Shown here one piece after another: positions 45,579-53,683 of a DNA stretch of 64,000 bases; positions within the stretch are counted from its first letter, which is position 1, and each line of letters opens with the position of its first letter. A program made the translations under genes and the position numbers. The notes under the pieces were generated by a model, which was given only the letters and a program-made list of their open reading frames with translations, was not told where the DNA came from and did no database searches. Source of the stretch: Streptomyces sp. NBC_00582 (GTDB lineage: Bacteria > Actinomycetota > Actinomycetes > Streptomycetales > Streptomycetaceae); the NCBI RefSeq assembly GCF_036345155.1, contig NZ_CP107772.1:6386001-6450000 (forward strand). The letters run 5' to 3'.

Positions 45579-46073
45579 ATGAGCACCACCCGGCCCTACT
45601 CGCCGGGCGACCGCGGTCCGGAGCAGGAGCCGGAGGCCGGCGGCGCTTCCGGGGCGTCGGCGGGTCCCCAGGTCCGCAGGCTGAGCTTCGACGGCGTGAG
45701 CGGGGTCGTCCCTGCGGCCCGCGACTTCGCCCGGCAGGCGCTGTACGCGTGGGGCTGGCTGCCCGCGGCCACCGCCGACCAGCGGGCCGCCGCCGAGGAT
45801 GTGCTGCTCGTCGTCTCCGAGCTGGTCACCAACGCCTGTCTGCACGCCGAGGGGCCGGAGCGGATGGTGCTGGGCTGCGACAAGAAGGTGATCCGGGTCG
45901 AGGTCTCCGACCGCGGCACCGGCCAGCCGGCCCCCCGCACCCCGCACCGCGCGGGGCGCCCCGGCGGCCACGGCATGTTCATCGTCCAGCGCCTCTGCCT
46001 CGACTGGGGCGTCGTCCGCACACCGGGCCTGACGGGCAAGACGGTCTGGGCGGAACTGGGCGCCCCGGCCTGA
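45579..46073 (+). CDS. Anti-sigma factor, ATP-binding serine kinase
   Basis: 164 residues. GHKL ATPase of RsbW type: N-box VVSELVTNACLHAEGPERMVLG, G1 box EVSDRGTGQPAP, G2 box GRPGGHGMFIVQRL. A 35-residue disordered N-terminus precedes the domain. It should bind the sigma factor and phosphorylate the STAS protein. It lies 217 bp after the STAS gene, a gap long enough for its own promoter. Confidence 0.93.
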   Translation: MSTTRPYSPGDRGPEQEPEAGGASGASAGPQVRRLSFDGVSGVVPAARDFARQALYAWGWLPAATADQRAAAEDVLLVVSELVTNACLHAEGPERMVLGCDKKVIRVEVSDRGTGQPAPRTPHRAGRPGGHGMFIVQRLCLDWGVVRTPGLTGKTVWAELGAPA

Positions 46074-46782
46074 GCGGCGGCTTCACCCTGGGGGCCGGCG
46101 TCCCCGCCCCCGAAGTTCCCGGCAACCTGCCCCGACGTCTCCGGCCACCCTGCCTCCGAAGTTCCCGGCGACCCTGCCTCCGAAGGGTTCGGCAACCCTG
46201 CCCCTGGCGGGCCCGGCGTCCTCGGCCCCGGTGGGTTCGACGGCCTCGGCCCTGGCGTGCCGGGCACGCTTGGCGTCGGTGGGTTCGGCGTCCTCGGTCC
46301 TGGTGGGCTCGGCGTCCTCGGCCCCGGTGGGTTCGACAGCCTCGACCTGGCGTGCCGGGCGCGCTCGCCCTTGGTGAGCTCGGCATCTTCGGCGCCCGCC
46401 GAGGTCTCACATCCCCGCCCCATCAGGTCTCACATCCCCGCCCCCTCAGGGTTGGCCTCCTCGCCCCCTCAGGGCTGGCCTCCACACCTCCTCGGTCACC
46501 TCCACACCTCCTCGGTCACCTCCTCACCTCCTCGGTCACCTCCTCGCCCCCTCAGGGTTGGCCTCCTCGCCCCCTCAGGGTTGGCCTCCACGCCCCTCGG
46601 GGTTCGCCTTCCCGCCCTTGCCGGCCGCATCCCCGAAACCCCCCGACCCCGCCCCCCGGATCGTCACAACTCCGGTCCGTGCCTTCTCTTCCCTCCTCAT
46701 GCTGCCCGGCGTACCTTGACGGCTCGATCTGATGGCTCGTCAGGAAAATGGCCGGCTGGCGACTGGCAGGAATGAGGGGACC
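46074..46782. repeat. Low-complexity repetitive intergenic region
   Basis: Two repeat zones. 46180-46350 holds degenerate 20- to 40-bp units built on GGCGTCCTCGGCCCCGGTGG and GGGTTCGAC. 46436-46605 holds short units of CACCTCCTCGGTCACCTC type and two copies of CGCCCCCTCAGGGTTGGCCT. Long open frames run through both strands only because the repeats lack stops; their translations are Gly/Pro/Arg arrays without domains. Confidence 0.8.
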
Positions 46783-47472
46783 GTGTCGAACCGGAAGCGA
46801 AGCGCCGCGCTCGTGACGGCCGCGGCCCTGGCCGGGGCGGCGGTCTGGATGTCCGCCCCCGTGGCCACGGCCGAGGTCGTCGACGTCAACTACTCCTGCA
46901 AGACGCCCATCGGTGACAAGAGCGCGGTCTCGCCGATCGACATCAAGGGCGTCAAGAGCGGCAGCGGCTACAAGATCACGATGTCCTGGCAGAAAGGCGT
47001 CTCCTCCAGCCCGGTGGAGCTCGGCGCCGGTTCGATGAAACCGAGCGCCACCATCAAGCTGGGCGGCGCCGACAGCGGCACGATGACCGTCACCGGCGCC
47101 GCCAACCAGGCCGCGATCCCCGAGAACACCCCCATCAAGATCAACGATCTGAGCGGCACGTACACCCCGAAGAAGACCGGCAAGGTCACCTTCACGGCCG
47201 GGATCCTCACCATCAAGGCGCTCGGTACGACCACCACCTGCACCCCCACCAACAGCCCCGGCCCCTCCCTCACCCTCGACGTCACCGCGTCGGGCGGCGG
47301 AAGCGGAGGCAGCGGAGGAAGCAGCAGTGACGGCGGCAGCGGTGACGAGCTCCCGCAGACCGGCCCCGAGGACTCGGCGATCGCCCTCGGCACCCTCGGC
47401 GGAACCGTCCTGCTCGCGGGCGCGGCAGGCGTCCTGTGGCTGACCCGGCGGAACCAGCGGCCCACCCACTGA
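46783..47472 (+). CDS. Sortase-anchored surface protein (DUF6801-like domain, LPQTG)
   Basis: 229 residues from GTG 46783 (GAGGGGACC just upstream). Signal peptide 1-30, then one copy of a beta-rich domain beginning VVDVNYSCKTPIGDKSAVSPIDIKG and ending GTTTTCTPT (cysteines at both ends suited to a disulfide). A Gly/Ser linker leads to LPQTG, a hydrophobic helix, and TRRNQRPTH: a complete sortase signal. The domain matches the family I know as DUF6801. It shares this domain with the 49453 gene, which has two copies. Confidence 0.85.
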   Translation: MSNRKRSAALVTAAALAGAAVWMSAPVATAEVVDVNYSCKTPIGDKSAVSPIDIKGVKSGSGYKITMSWQKGVSSSPVELGAGSMKPSATIKLGGADSGTMTVTGAANQAAIPENTPIKINDLSGTYTPKKTGKVTFTAGILTIKALGTTTTCTPTNSPGPSLTLDVTASGGGSGGSGGSSSDGGSGDELPQTGPEDSAIALGTLGGTVLLAGAAGVLWLTRRNQRPTH

Positions 47473-47508
47473 CCGCCGCCCGCCCACCCCTCGCCACCGG
47501 AGCCGCCG

Positions 47509-48336
47509 ATGCCGTACGCCCGCGCCGCCCGAAGCCCGCTGCTGCTCGCGTCCCTGCCCCTGCTGGTGGCCGCCGTTCCCGCCGTCACCCCCGGTGGCTG
47601 GTCGGCCGCGCCCCTGGGCGGTGGGCGGCCCTCGTTCTACGCGGAGGGCGCGCCCGGCGCGGTGCTCCAGGACACCGTCGCCGTCACCAACCGCGGCACC
47701 CGTCCGCTGGCCGTACGCCTGCGCGGCACCGGCCTCGCCGGACTTCCCCTCGCCTTCGCGCAACCGGCCGTACGGATACCCGCCCGCACCCGCGCCGAGG
47801 TGCCGTTCACGGTGACGCTCCCGTCGGACGCGCCCCCGGGCGCCCGCTCCGGCGCGATCGTCGTACGGGCGTCCACGGGGCGGCGGTTCACCGTGCCGCT
47901 GCTGGTGCGGGTGGGCGGCCCGAGGCTGTCCGCGCTGACCGTCGAGCACGTGGCCGTGCGCGGCGACCGGATCACGTACGAGCTGGTCAACCGGGGCACG
48001 ACGGACCTCGTCCCCCGGCTCGCGGTGCGCGCGGACGGCGTCCTCGGCACCGTACTGGACCGTGCCCCGCGCACCCTGTCCGTCCGGCTGGCGCCCGGCC
48101 GCCGGCTGAGGCTCGACGAGCCGTGGCCCGACCGCCCGGCCCTGGACGCGGTGACCGTACGCCTCACGGTCACCGCGCCCGGTGCCGCCCGTGCCACCGG
48201 CGACGCCGAGGCGAGGTTCGTGCCGTGGGGCGCGTCGGGCGCGGTCGCGGGCGCGCTGTCCGCCGGGGCGGGGGCCCTGGCGGTCGTACGACGTCGTAGG
48301 CGCGAGGCCGATGCGAGGGGAGCGGGTACGACGTGA
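47509..48336 (+). CDS. Membrane-anchored DUF916/WxL-like surface protein
   Basis: 275 residues. Signal peptide 1-26, then two immunoglobulin-like beta domains: VLQDTVAVTNRGTRPLAVRLRGTGLA (about 48-125) and LTVEHVAVRGDRITYELVNRGTTDLVPRLAVRADG (about 143-215). A C-terminal hydrophobic helix (AVAGALSAGAGALAVV) and a basic tail RRRRREADARG anchor it. The pattern is that of DUF916/WxL-type peptidoglycan-associated proteins. Four-base overlap with the following gene. Confidence 0.8.
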   Translation: MPYARAARSPLLLASLPLLVAAVPAVTPGGWSAAPLGGGRPSFYAEGAPGAVLQDTVAVTNRGTRPLAVRLRGTGLAGLPLAFAQPAVRIPARTRAEVPFTVTLPSDAPPGARSGAIVVRASTGRRFTVPLLVRVGGPRLSALTVEHVAVRGDRITYELVNRGTTDLVPRLAVRADGVLGTVLDRAPRTLSVRLAPGRRLRLDEPWPDRPALDAVTVRLTVTAPGAARATGDAEARFVPWGASGAVAGALSAGAGALAVVRRRRREADARGAGTT

Positions 48337-49460
48337 ACGGCAGACTCCGGACCGCGGCGGCGGCCCTGGCCCTTGGACTGGCCTTGGCCCTGGCCCTCCT
48401 CCTGCTCCCGCTCGCGGGCGCGCCCCCGGCGACGGCGGCCGGGCACCCCGCCGTCACCTCGTCCGCGGCCGGCGAACCCGCCGTCACCCTCTCCACCGCC
48501 CAGGCCGGGACCGGCGCCTCGCTCACCGTCAGTGGCAGCGGCTGGCGCCCGCGGACCCTGCTGATGCTGCTGATGTGCGGTCGGGCCAGCCCGGCCCGAG
48601 GAGTGATCGGCGGCACCAACTCCTGCGCCAACGCCGACGGCCGGGCCGTCACCACCGACGGCGACGGACGCTTCACCCGCGCGCTGCCGGTGGCCGAGCC
48701 GCCCGTGCCCTGCCCCTGCGTGGTGCACGTGGCCACCGCGACCGGTACGAGGACCCAGGCCGACGTCGTCTTCGAGGTGGCCGGGCACGCCGTCGAACCG
48801 CTGCCCGCGGCGTCGTCCACCGGACGCCTCGCCCTCCTCACGGACACCCGGCTCGACGGTTCGAGCGGGCTGCTCACCTGGTTCGGCGCGCCGCCCGCCC
48901 GCACGCTCGTCGTCACCGTCGGCAACCTCGGCACCACCCCCGTGAAGGACCCGGTGTTCCAGGTCGGCACCGCGCACGGGGTGTTCGCCCCCCAGTGGGA
49001 CGAGCAGCAGTGGCGCGGCACGATCGCGCCCGGCGGGAAGGCACGCGTGAAGCTGCCCGTCGAGCTGTCCGCCGGCGCGCACGGCGACTACACCGTCTCC
49101 CTGAAGTACGGCGGCAAGGTCCTCGCGGAGCAGCCGTGGGGCGTCGGCCGCCCCTGGGGCGTGACCCTCTTCTGGATCCTGCTCTGTCTGGTGGTGCCGG
49201 CGGCGGTCTTCCGGATCGGGATGGCGGTGGTGGACCGGGTACGGCCACGCACCCGCCACGGCCGCCGGGCGCCCCGTCGGCACCCGCTCGACGGGGACGG
49301 CGACGAGGACCCCTCACGGGTTCCCGCCGGCACCTCCGCGAGCCTGCCGTGGTTCACCCCGGACAGCGGTCCGGCCACGGCGGGCGGCCGGCTCTCCGCA
49401 CCGCACGACGACCATCCGACGAGTCCTCGACTCCCGGCAGGAAGGGAACCAAGTGAGTGA
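48333..49460 (+). CDS. Neocarzinostatin-like membrane-anchored surface protein
   Basis: 375 residues; GTG overlaps the preceding stop. Signal peptide 1-36, then a neocarzinostatin/actinoxanthin-type beta domain (about 48-155: VTLSTAQAGTGASLTVSGSGWRP, cysteines at CGRA/NSCAN and PCPCVVHV), a second beta domain (about 190-280), one transmembrane helix (about 280-300) and a long basic cytoplasmic tail. Free NCS-type apoproteins carry enediyne drugs; anchored versions have no known ligand. The next gene starts within its last codons. Confidence 0.8.
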   Translation: MNGRLRTAAAALALGLALALALLLLPLAGAPPATAAGHPAVTSSAAGEPAVTLSTAQAGTGASLTVSGSGWRPRTLLMLLMCGRASPARGVIGGTNSCANADGRAVTTDGDGRFTRALPVAEPPVPCPCVVHVATATGTRTQADVVFEVAGHAVEPLPAASSTGRLALLTDTRLDGSSGLLTWFGAPPARTLVVTVGNLGTTPVKDPVFQVGTAHGVFAPQWDEQQWRGTIAPGGKARVKLPVELSAGAHGDYTVSLKYGGKVLAEQPWGVGRPWGVTLFWILLCLVVPAAVFRIGMAVVDRVRPRTRHGRRAPRRHPLDGDGDEDPSRVPAGTSASLPWFTPDSGPATAGGRLSAPHDDHPTSPRLPAGREPSE

Positions 49461-50796
49461 GAGAGCCGTACCACCCCCGCGCGGGGCCGGGCGCAGGAGT
49501 GCCGCGGCGGCGGGCGCCGCCGTCCTGATCGCCGGGGCCGCCGCGCTGCTCGGCGTGACCGCGGGACCGGCCCAGGCCGCCGAGGTGTCCTACGCCACGC
49601 ACTGTGTGCCGCCCTCGGGCGTGGGCCTGCCCGAGATCGACGGCACCTCCAAGGTCGACATCACCGCGCCGGCCACGGCGAAGGTCGGCGACACCGTCGA
49701 CATCGTGTGGAAGTTCACGCAGGCCGCGTCGAAGAACCCCGACATCATCGACCTGCCCGCGAACTCGGTGCAGCCGTCCGGCACCCTCAAGGCGGCCGGC
49801 GCGCAGAGCGCGGACATCGCGATGACCGGCCCGCGGGAGAACCCGGCGATCCCCAAGGGCGGCGCCATGGTGCTGTCCGACATGAAGGGCACGCTGAAAC
49901 TGACGGCTCCGGGCCAGGTGACGCTGACCCCGGACGCATACGTCGTCAACGCGCTGGGGACGAACACCACCTGCACGCCGTCGGCGACCGTCCCGTCGGC
50001 CGCGACGATCACGGTGACGGCGGGTGAGGGCAGTTCGAGCGCGTCGTCCGACCCGTCGGGCAGCGCGAGCGCCAGCCAGTCCCCGTCCGCCTCCGCCTCC
50101 GCGTCGGCGAGCGCCTCCGCGTCCGCGTCCGCGAGCGCCACCGCGTCCGCGTCCGCGAGCGCCACCGGTGACGACGGGCGGACCGACTTCACCGGCAAGG
50201 TCGTGGACATCCCGTACACCTGCGACTCACCGCTCGGAGTGAAGAAGGCGACCTCGCCGATCCAGATCAACGCCAAGAAGGACGGCGGGAGCTACGACCT
50301 CACCGTGCAGTTCAAGAAGTCGGTGATGGACAGCCCGATCGACATCCCGGCGGGCAAGGTGAAGCCGACCATGCAGGTCGTGCTGGGCGGCGCGGACTCG
50401 GGCTCGGTGAAGGTGGAGGGCCCGCTGAACTCCGCGGCCATCCCGCAGGGCGACCCGATCGAGATCCCGGACCTCACCGGCACCTACAAGCCCGGCGCGA
50501 CCGGCGAGTCCACGCTCTCCCCGGGCGTCCTCACCATCGAGGCGATGGGCACGACCACCACCTGCACCCCGGACAGCACGGCCGTCTCCCTCACCCTGGA
50601 CACGGCCGAACAGGCGAGCGGAGCGTCCGGCGGCAGCGGCTCGTCCTCGTCGAGTACGTCCACCGGCGGCGGCCTCGCGGAAACGGGCGCCGGCAACCAC
50701 TCCTCCCTGAAGGCCCTGGGCCTGGTGGCCGGAACGGCGGTCCTCCTGGGCGCGGCGGTCTTCACCTTCATGCCGGGACGCAGGCAGACGCGCTGA
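49453..50796 (+). CDS. Two-domain sortase-anchored surface protein (DUF6801-like repeats, LAETG)
   Basis: 447 residues; GTG overlaps the preceding gene, AGGAAGGG upstream. Signal peptide 1-44. Two copies of the domain seen in the 46783 gene: about 45-195 (SYATHCVPPSGVGLPEIDGTSKVDI to GTNTTCTPS) and about 245-385 (VVDIPYTCDSPLGVKKATSPIQINA to GTTTTCTPD). They are joined by an (Ala-Ser)n linker at about 205-240 encoded by GCGTCC-type short repeats. It ends in LAETG, a hydrophobic helix and RRQTR. The second copy is closer to the single-copy protein than to its own first copy, suggesting duplication from the shorter gene. Confidence 0.85.
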   Translation: MSERAVPPPRGAGRRSAAAAGAAVLIAGAAALLGVTAGPAQAAEVSYATHCVPPSGVGLPEIDGTSKVDITAPATAKVGDTVDIVWKFTQAASKNPDIIDLPANSVQPSGTLKAAGAQSADIAMTGPRENPAIPKGGAMVLSDMKGTLKLTAPGQVTLTPDAYVVNALGTNTTCTPSATVPSAATITVTAGEGSSSASSDPSGSASASQSPSASASASASASASASASATASASASATGDDGRTDFTGKVVDIPYTCDSPLGVKKATSPIQINAKKDGGSYDLTVQFKKSVMDSPIDIPAGKVKPTMQVVLGGADSGSVKVEGPLNSAAIPQGDPIEIPDLTGTYKPGATGESTLSPGVLTIEAMGTTTTCTPDSTAVSLTLDTAEQASGASGGSGSSSSSTSTGGGLAETGAGNHSSLKALGLVAGTAVLLGAAVFTFMPGRRQTR

Positions 50797-50861
50797 CCGG
50801 TCCCACCCGGGGGGCGCGGGGAACTGCGCGCCCAGCCACCGACGACGGACAGCCGAAACAC

Positions 50862-50899
50862 AAGAGGGCCACCGTGCTCGACAACACGGTGGCCCTCTT
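50862..50899. terminator. Bidirectional terminator between the surface cluster and the peptide transporter
   Basis: Perfect 15-bp stem AAGAGGGCCACCGTG / CACGGTGGCCCTCTT with an 8-nt loop, with A and T on the outer edges for both directions. Confidence 0.95.
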
Positions 50900-50910
50900 C
50901 GGAACGACGA

Positions 50911-52407
50911 TCAGTGAACGTCGCCCATCAGTTCCCGCACCCTCTTCCGGTACATCCACACCGCCGCACCGGCGATCAGCGCGAGCACCGCCTGAAGGGC
51001 GACGATCCCCGTCCTGTTCAGGTCGACCCCGGCGATGGACAGCAGACCCGTGGTCGCGTCACCCGCGGTGACCGCGAGGAACCAGACACCCATCATCTGC
51101 GAGGCATACTTCGCGGGCGCCATCTTCGTGGTGACCGACAGACCCACCGGCGACAGCGTCAGCTCACCCACGGTCTGCACGAAGTAGATCGCCACCAGCC
51201 ACATCGCGGCCGCCTTGTGACCGCCGTCGGCGATCGCCAGCGGGGCGAGGAACAGGAAGAAGGACGCGCCGATCAGGACCAGGCCCATCGCGAACTTCAC
51301 CGCGGTGCTCGGCTCCTTGCCGCGCCGCGCCAGCGCCAGCCAGGCCCAGGCGAAGACCGGCGCCAGCGCCATGATCATGACCGGGTTGACCGACTGGTAC
51401 CAGGAGACCGGGAACTCCCAGCCGAGGACGGTGTTGTCGGCGGAGGAGTCCGCGAACAGGGACACGGTCGAACCGCCCTGGTCGTAGATCATCCAGAACA
51501 CGGCCGCGGCCACGAAGAACCAGATGTACGCGGACATCTTCGACTGCTCGGCGCGGTCCAGGTCCTTGTCCCGCTTGATACGGCCGATGACCATGACCGG
51601 GATGACCAGACCGGCGATGGTGATCGGGACCAGCAGCCAGTTCAGGGTGTAGTGGCCGGAGACGACCACGACCGTGTAGAAGACGGCGGCGACGGCGGCC
51701 CACAGACCGGCCTTGCGCAGGGTCGCGGTCTTCTCCGCGGCGCTCATCGGGGTCGGTACGACGTCCGAGTGCGCGCTCAGGTGACGGCTGCCGAGCAGGA
51801 ACTGGGCGAGACCCAGCGCCATGCCGAGGGCGGCGAGCGCGAACCCCAGGTGCCAGTTGACGTTCTCACCGACGGTGCCGATGACCAGCGGGGCGGCGAA
51901 GGCGCCCAGGTTGATGCCGATGTAGAAGACGGTGAAGCCACCGTCGCGGCGCGGGTCGTCCGGGCCCTCGTAGAGGTGGCCGACCATCGTGGAGATGTTG
52001 GCCTTCAGCAGACCGGAGCCGACCGCGACGAGCCCGAGGCCCGCGTAGAAGGTGCCGGCGCTGGGCAGGGCCAGGGTGAGGTGGCCGAGCATGATGACCG
52101 CGCCGGCGACGGCGACGGTCCTGCGGGGGCCGAGGACACGGTCCGCGAACCAGCCGCCGGGCAGGGCGAGCAGGTACACGAGCGACAGGTACACCGAGTA
52201 GATCGCGGTCGCGGTGGCCGCGCTCAGGTGCAGGCCGCCCGGGGCCACCAGGTACAGCGGGAGCAGGGCCTTCATGCCGTAGTAGGAGAAGCGCTCCCAC
52301 ATCTCGGTCATGAAGAGGGTGGCCAGTCCGCGGGGGTGGCCGAAGAAGGTCTTCCCGGAGCCGGGGGTGGCCGGACGGACCGAGTCCTTCGTCAGGCTGG
52401 ACGCCAT
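50911..52407 (-). CDS. Proton-dependent oligopeptide transporter (POT/PTR family)
   Basis: 498 residues from ATG 52407 (AAGGA upstream). Twelve or more transmembrane helices. Family signatures: FFGHPRGLATLFMTEMWERFSYYGMKALLPLYLV (with the ExxER-type proton-coupling motif EMWERFSYYG), GGWFADRVLGPRRTVAVAG, and GFTVFYIGINLGAFAAPLV. Imports di- and tripeptides with protons across the cytoplasmic membrane. Transcribed alone. Confidence 0.95.
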   Translation of the reverse strand: MASSLTKDSVRPATPGSGKTFFGHPRGLATLFMTEMWERFSYYGMKALLPLYLVAPGGLHLSAATATAIYSVYLSLVYLLALPGGWFADRVLGPRRTVAVAGAVIMLGHLTLALPSAGTFYAGLGLVAVGSGLLKANISTMVGHLYEGPDDPRRDGGFTVFYIGINLGAFAAPLVIGTVGENVNWHLGFALAALGMALGLAQFLLGSRHLSAHSDVVPTPMSAAEKTATLRKAGLWAAVAAVFYTVVVVSGHYTLNWLLVPITIAGLVIPVMVIGRIKRDKDLDRAEQSKMSAYIWFFVAAAVFWMIYDQGGSTVSLFADSSADNTVLGWEFPVSWYQSVNPVMIMALAPVFAWAWLALARRGKEPSTAVKFAMGLVLIGASFFLFLAPLAIADGGHKAAAMWLVAIYFVQTVGELTLSPVGLSVTTKMAPAKYASQMMGVWFLAVTAGDATTGLLSIAGVDLNRTGIVALQAVLALIAGAAVWMYRKRVRELMGDVH

Positions 52408-52952
52408 GGTCGTTCCTTGCTGGTCGGGACGCGCTGCTTGAGCGGGCTTGCCTGAGCGGTCACGCGCCCGGTGGGGGGCGGCCGGCACCGGCGGGTCGGA
52501 CCGTCCACCCCACGCCCTCGGGGAGTCCGCCCCGGATCGCGGGGCGGTGGACGGCGACCACCGGGATCCACGCCTCTACGCGCGTTGCGCGAGCAGAGGC
52601 CCGGCCAGAGGTCATTCCTTTCACGGCCGGCGGGGGCGTGCCCCGCACCGGCCCGCACACAAAAGAGACCCTCGGCGTCACGTGCGCCAAAGGTCCCCGC
52701 GGTGCTACAGGCGTTGTTTCACCATACGTCAGGCAAGTGTCGGAAATGAATACATTTGAGACTCGGATCACAGGTGATCAAGGAACCGCAGGTGGGTTTC
52801 GAAGGTCCGTACTATCCTGCCACCCCGCGACCATAGGTCCGTACCAAGATCGCCCCCGGCGTGGCGGGCCGATTGTCCGGCATGTCCCTCGGTAAGAAAC
52901 AGCGGCGCCGATCACACTTCGGGCCGTGCCCGCCGCGGTCTACCATCAGCTC
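52408..52952. other. Intergenic region between the peptide transporter and the two-component system
   Basis: 545 bp with no supported gene. It holds a near-palindrome GATCAC-AG-GTGATC at 52766-52779 and a direct repeat AGGTCCGTAC at 52803-52812 and 52835-52844, both upstream of the response regulator gene. Confidence 0.5.
52803..52844 (+). promoter_or_regulatory. Direct repeat, possible response-regulator site
   Basis: AGGTCCGTAC occurs at 52803-52812 and 52835-52844, 32 bp apart (three helical turns), about 110-150 bp before the response regulator start. OmpR-type regulators bind direct repeats, so autoregulation is plausible. Confidence 0.4.
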
Positions 52953-53630
52953 ATGACCCGTGTACTGCTCGCCGAGGACGACGCGTCCATCTCGGAGCCG
53001 CTGGCCCGCGCCCTGCGCCGGGAAGGGTACGAGGTCGAGGTGCGTGAGGACGGACCCACCGCGCTCGACGCAGGGATGCAGGGCGGCGTCGACCTGGTCG
53101 TACTGGACCTCGGCCTGCCCGGCATGGACGGCCTCGAGGTCGCCCGCCGGCTGCGCTCCGAGGGGCACGCCGTGCCGATCCTCATCCTGACCGCGCGCGC
53201 CGACGAGGTGGACACCGTCGTCGGACTCGACGCGGGCGCGGACGACTACGTCACCAAGCCCTTCCGGCTCGCCGAACTCCTCGCCCGGGTACGGGCCCTG
53301 CTGCGGCGCGGTGCCGCCGAGCCCGCGCAGCCGCCCGCCACCCACGGGGTGCGCATCGACGTCGAGTCCCACCGTGCCTGGATGGGCGACGAGGAACTCC
53401 AGCTGACGGCCAAGGAGTTCGACCTGCTGCGGGTCCTCGTGCGGGACGCGGGCCGGGTCGTCACCCGCGACCAGCTCATGCGCGAGGTCTGGGACACCAC
53501 GTGGTGGTCGTCCACCAAGACCCTCGACATGCACATCTCCTGGCTGCGCAAGAAGCTCGGCGACGACGCGGCGAACCCCCGCTACATCGCCACCGTGCGC
53601 GGTGTGGGCTTCCGCTTCGAGAAGAGCTGA
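52953..53630 (+). CDS. OmpR-family response regulator
   Basis: 225 residues. Receiver domain 1-115 with acidic pocket EDD (8-10), phospho-acceptor D52 in VLDLGLPG, switch T80 and K102 in VTKPF. C-terminal winged helix (about 128-222: LQLTAKEFDLLRVLVRDAGRVVTRDQLMREVW, TLDMHISWLRKKLGDD, IATVRGVGFRFE). Pairs with the sensor kinase that starts 53 bp downstream. Signal and regulon unknown. Confidence 0.95.
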   Translation: MTRVLLAEDDASISEPLARALRREGYEVEVREDGPTALDAGMQGGVDLVVLDLGLPGMDGLEVARRLRSEGHAVPILILTARADEVDTVVGLDAGADDYVTKPFRLAELLARVRALLRRGAAEPAQPPATHGVRIDVESHRAWMGDEELQLTAKEFDLLRVLVRDAGRVVTRDQLMREVWDTTWWSSTKTLDMHISWLRKKLGDDAANPRYIATVRGVGFRFEKS

Positions 53631-53683
53631 GCGCTTCCCGCCGCGTGGGATGAACCGCTCACGGTCCCCCTGGATATGAGGAC

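Noticed and set aside
46074..46782. Long open frames on both strands encoding Gly/Pro/Arg repeats
   Set aside because: They exist only because the repeats lack stop codons; no start signal, no domain and conflicting strands.
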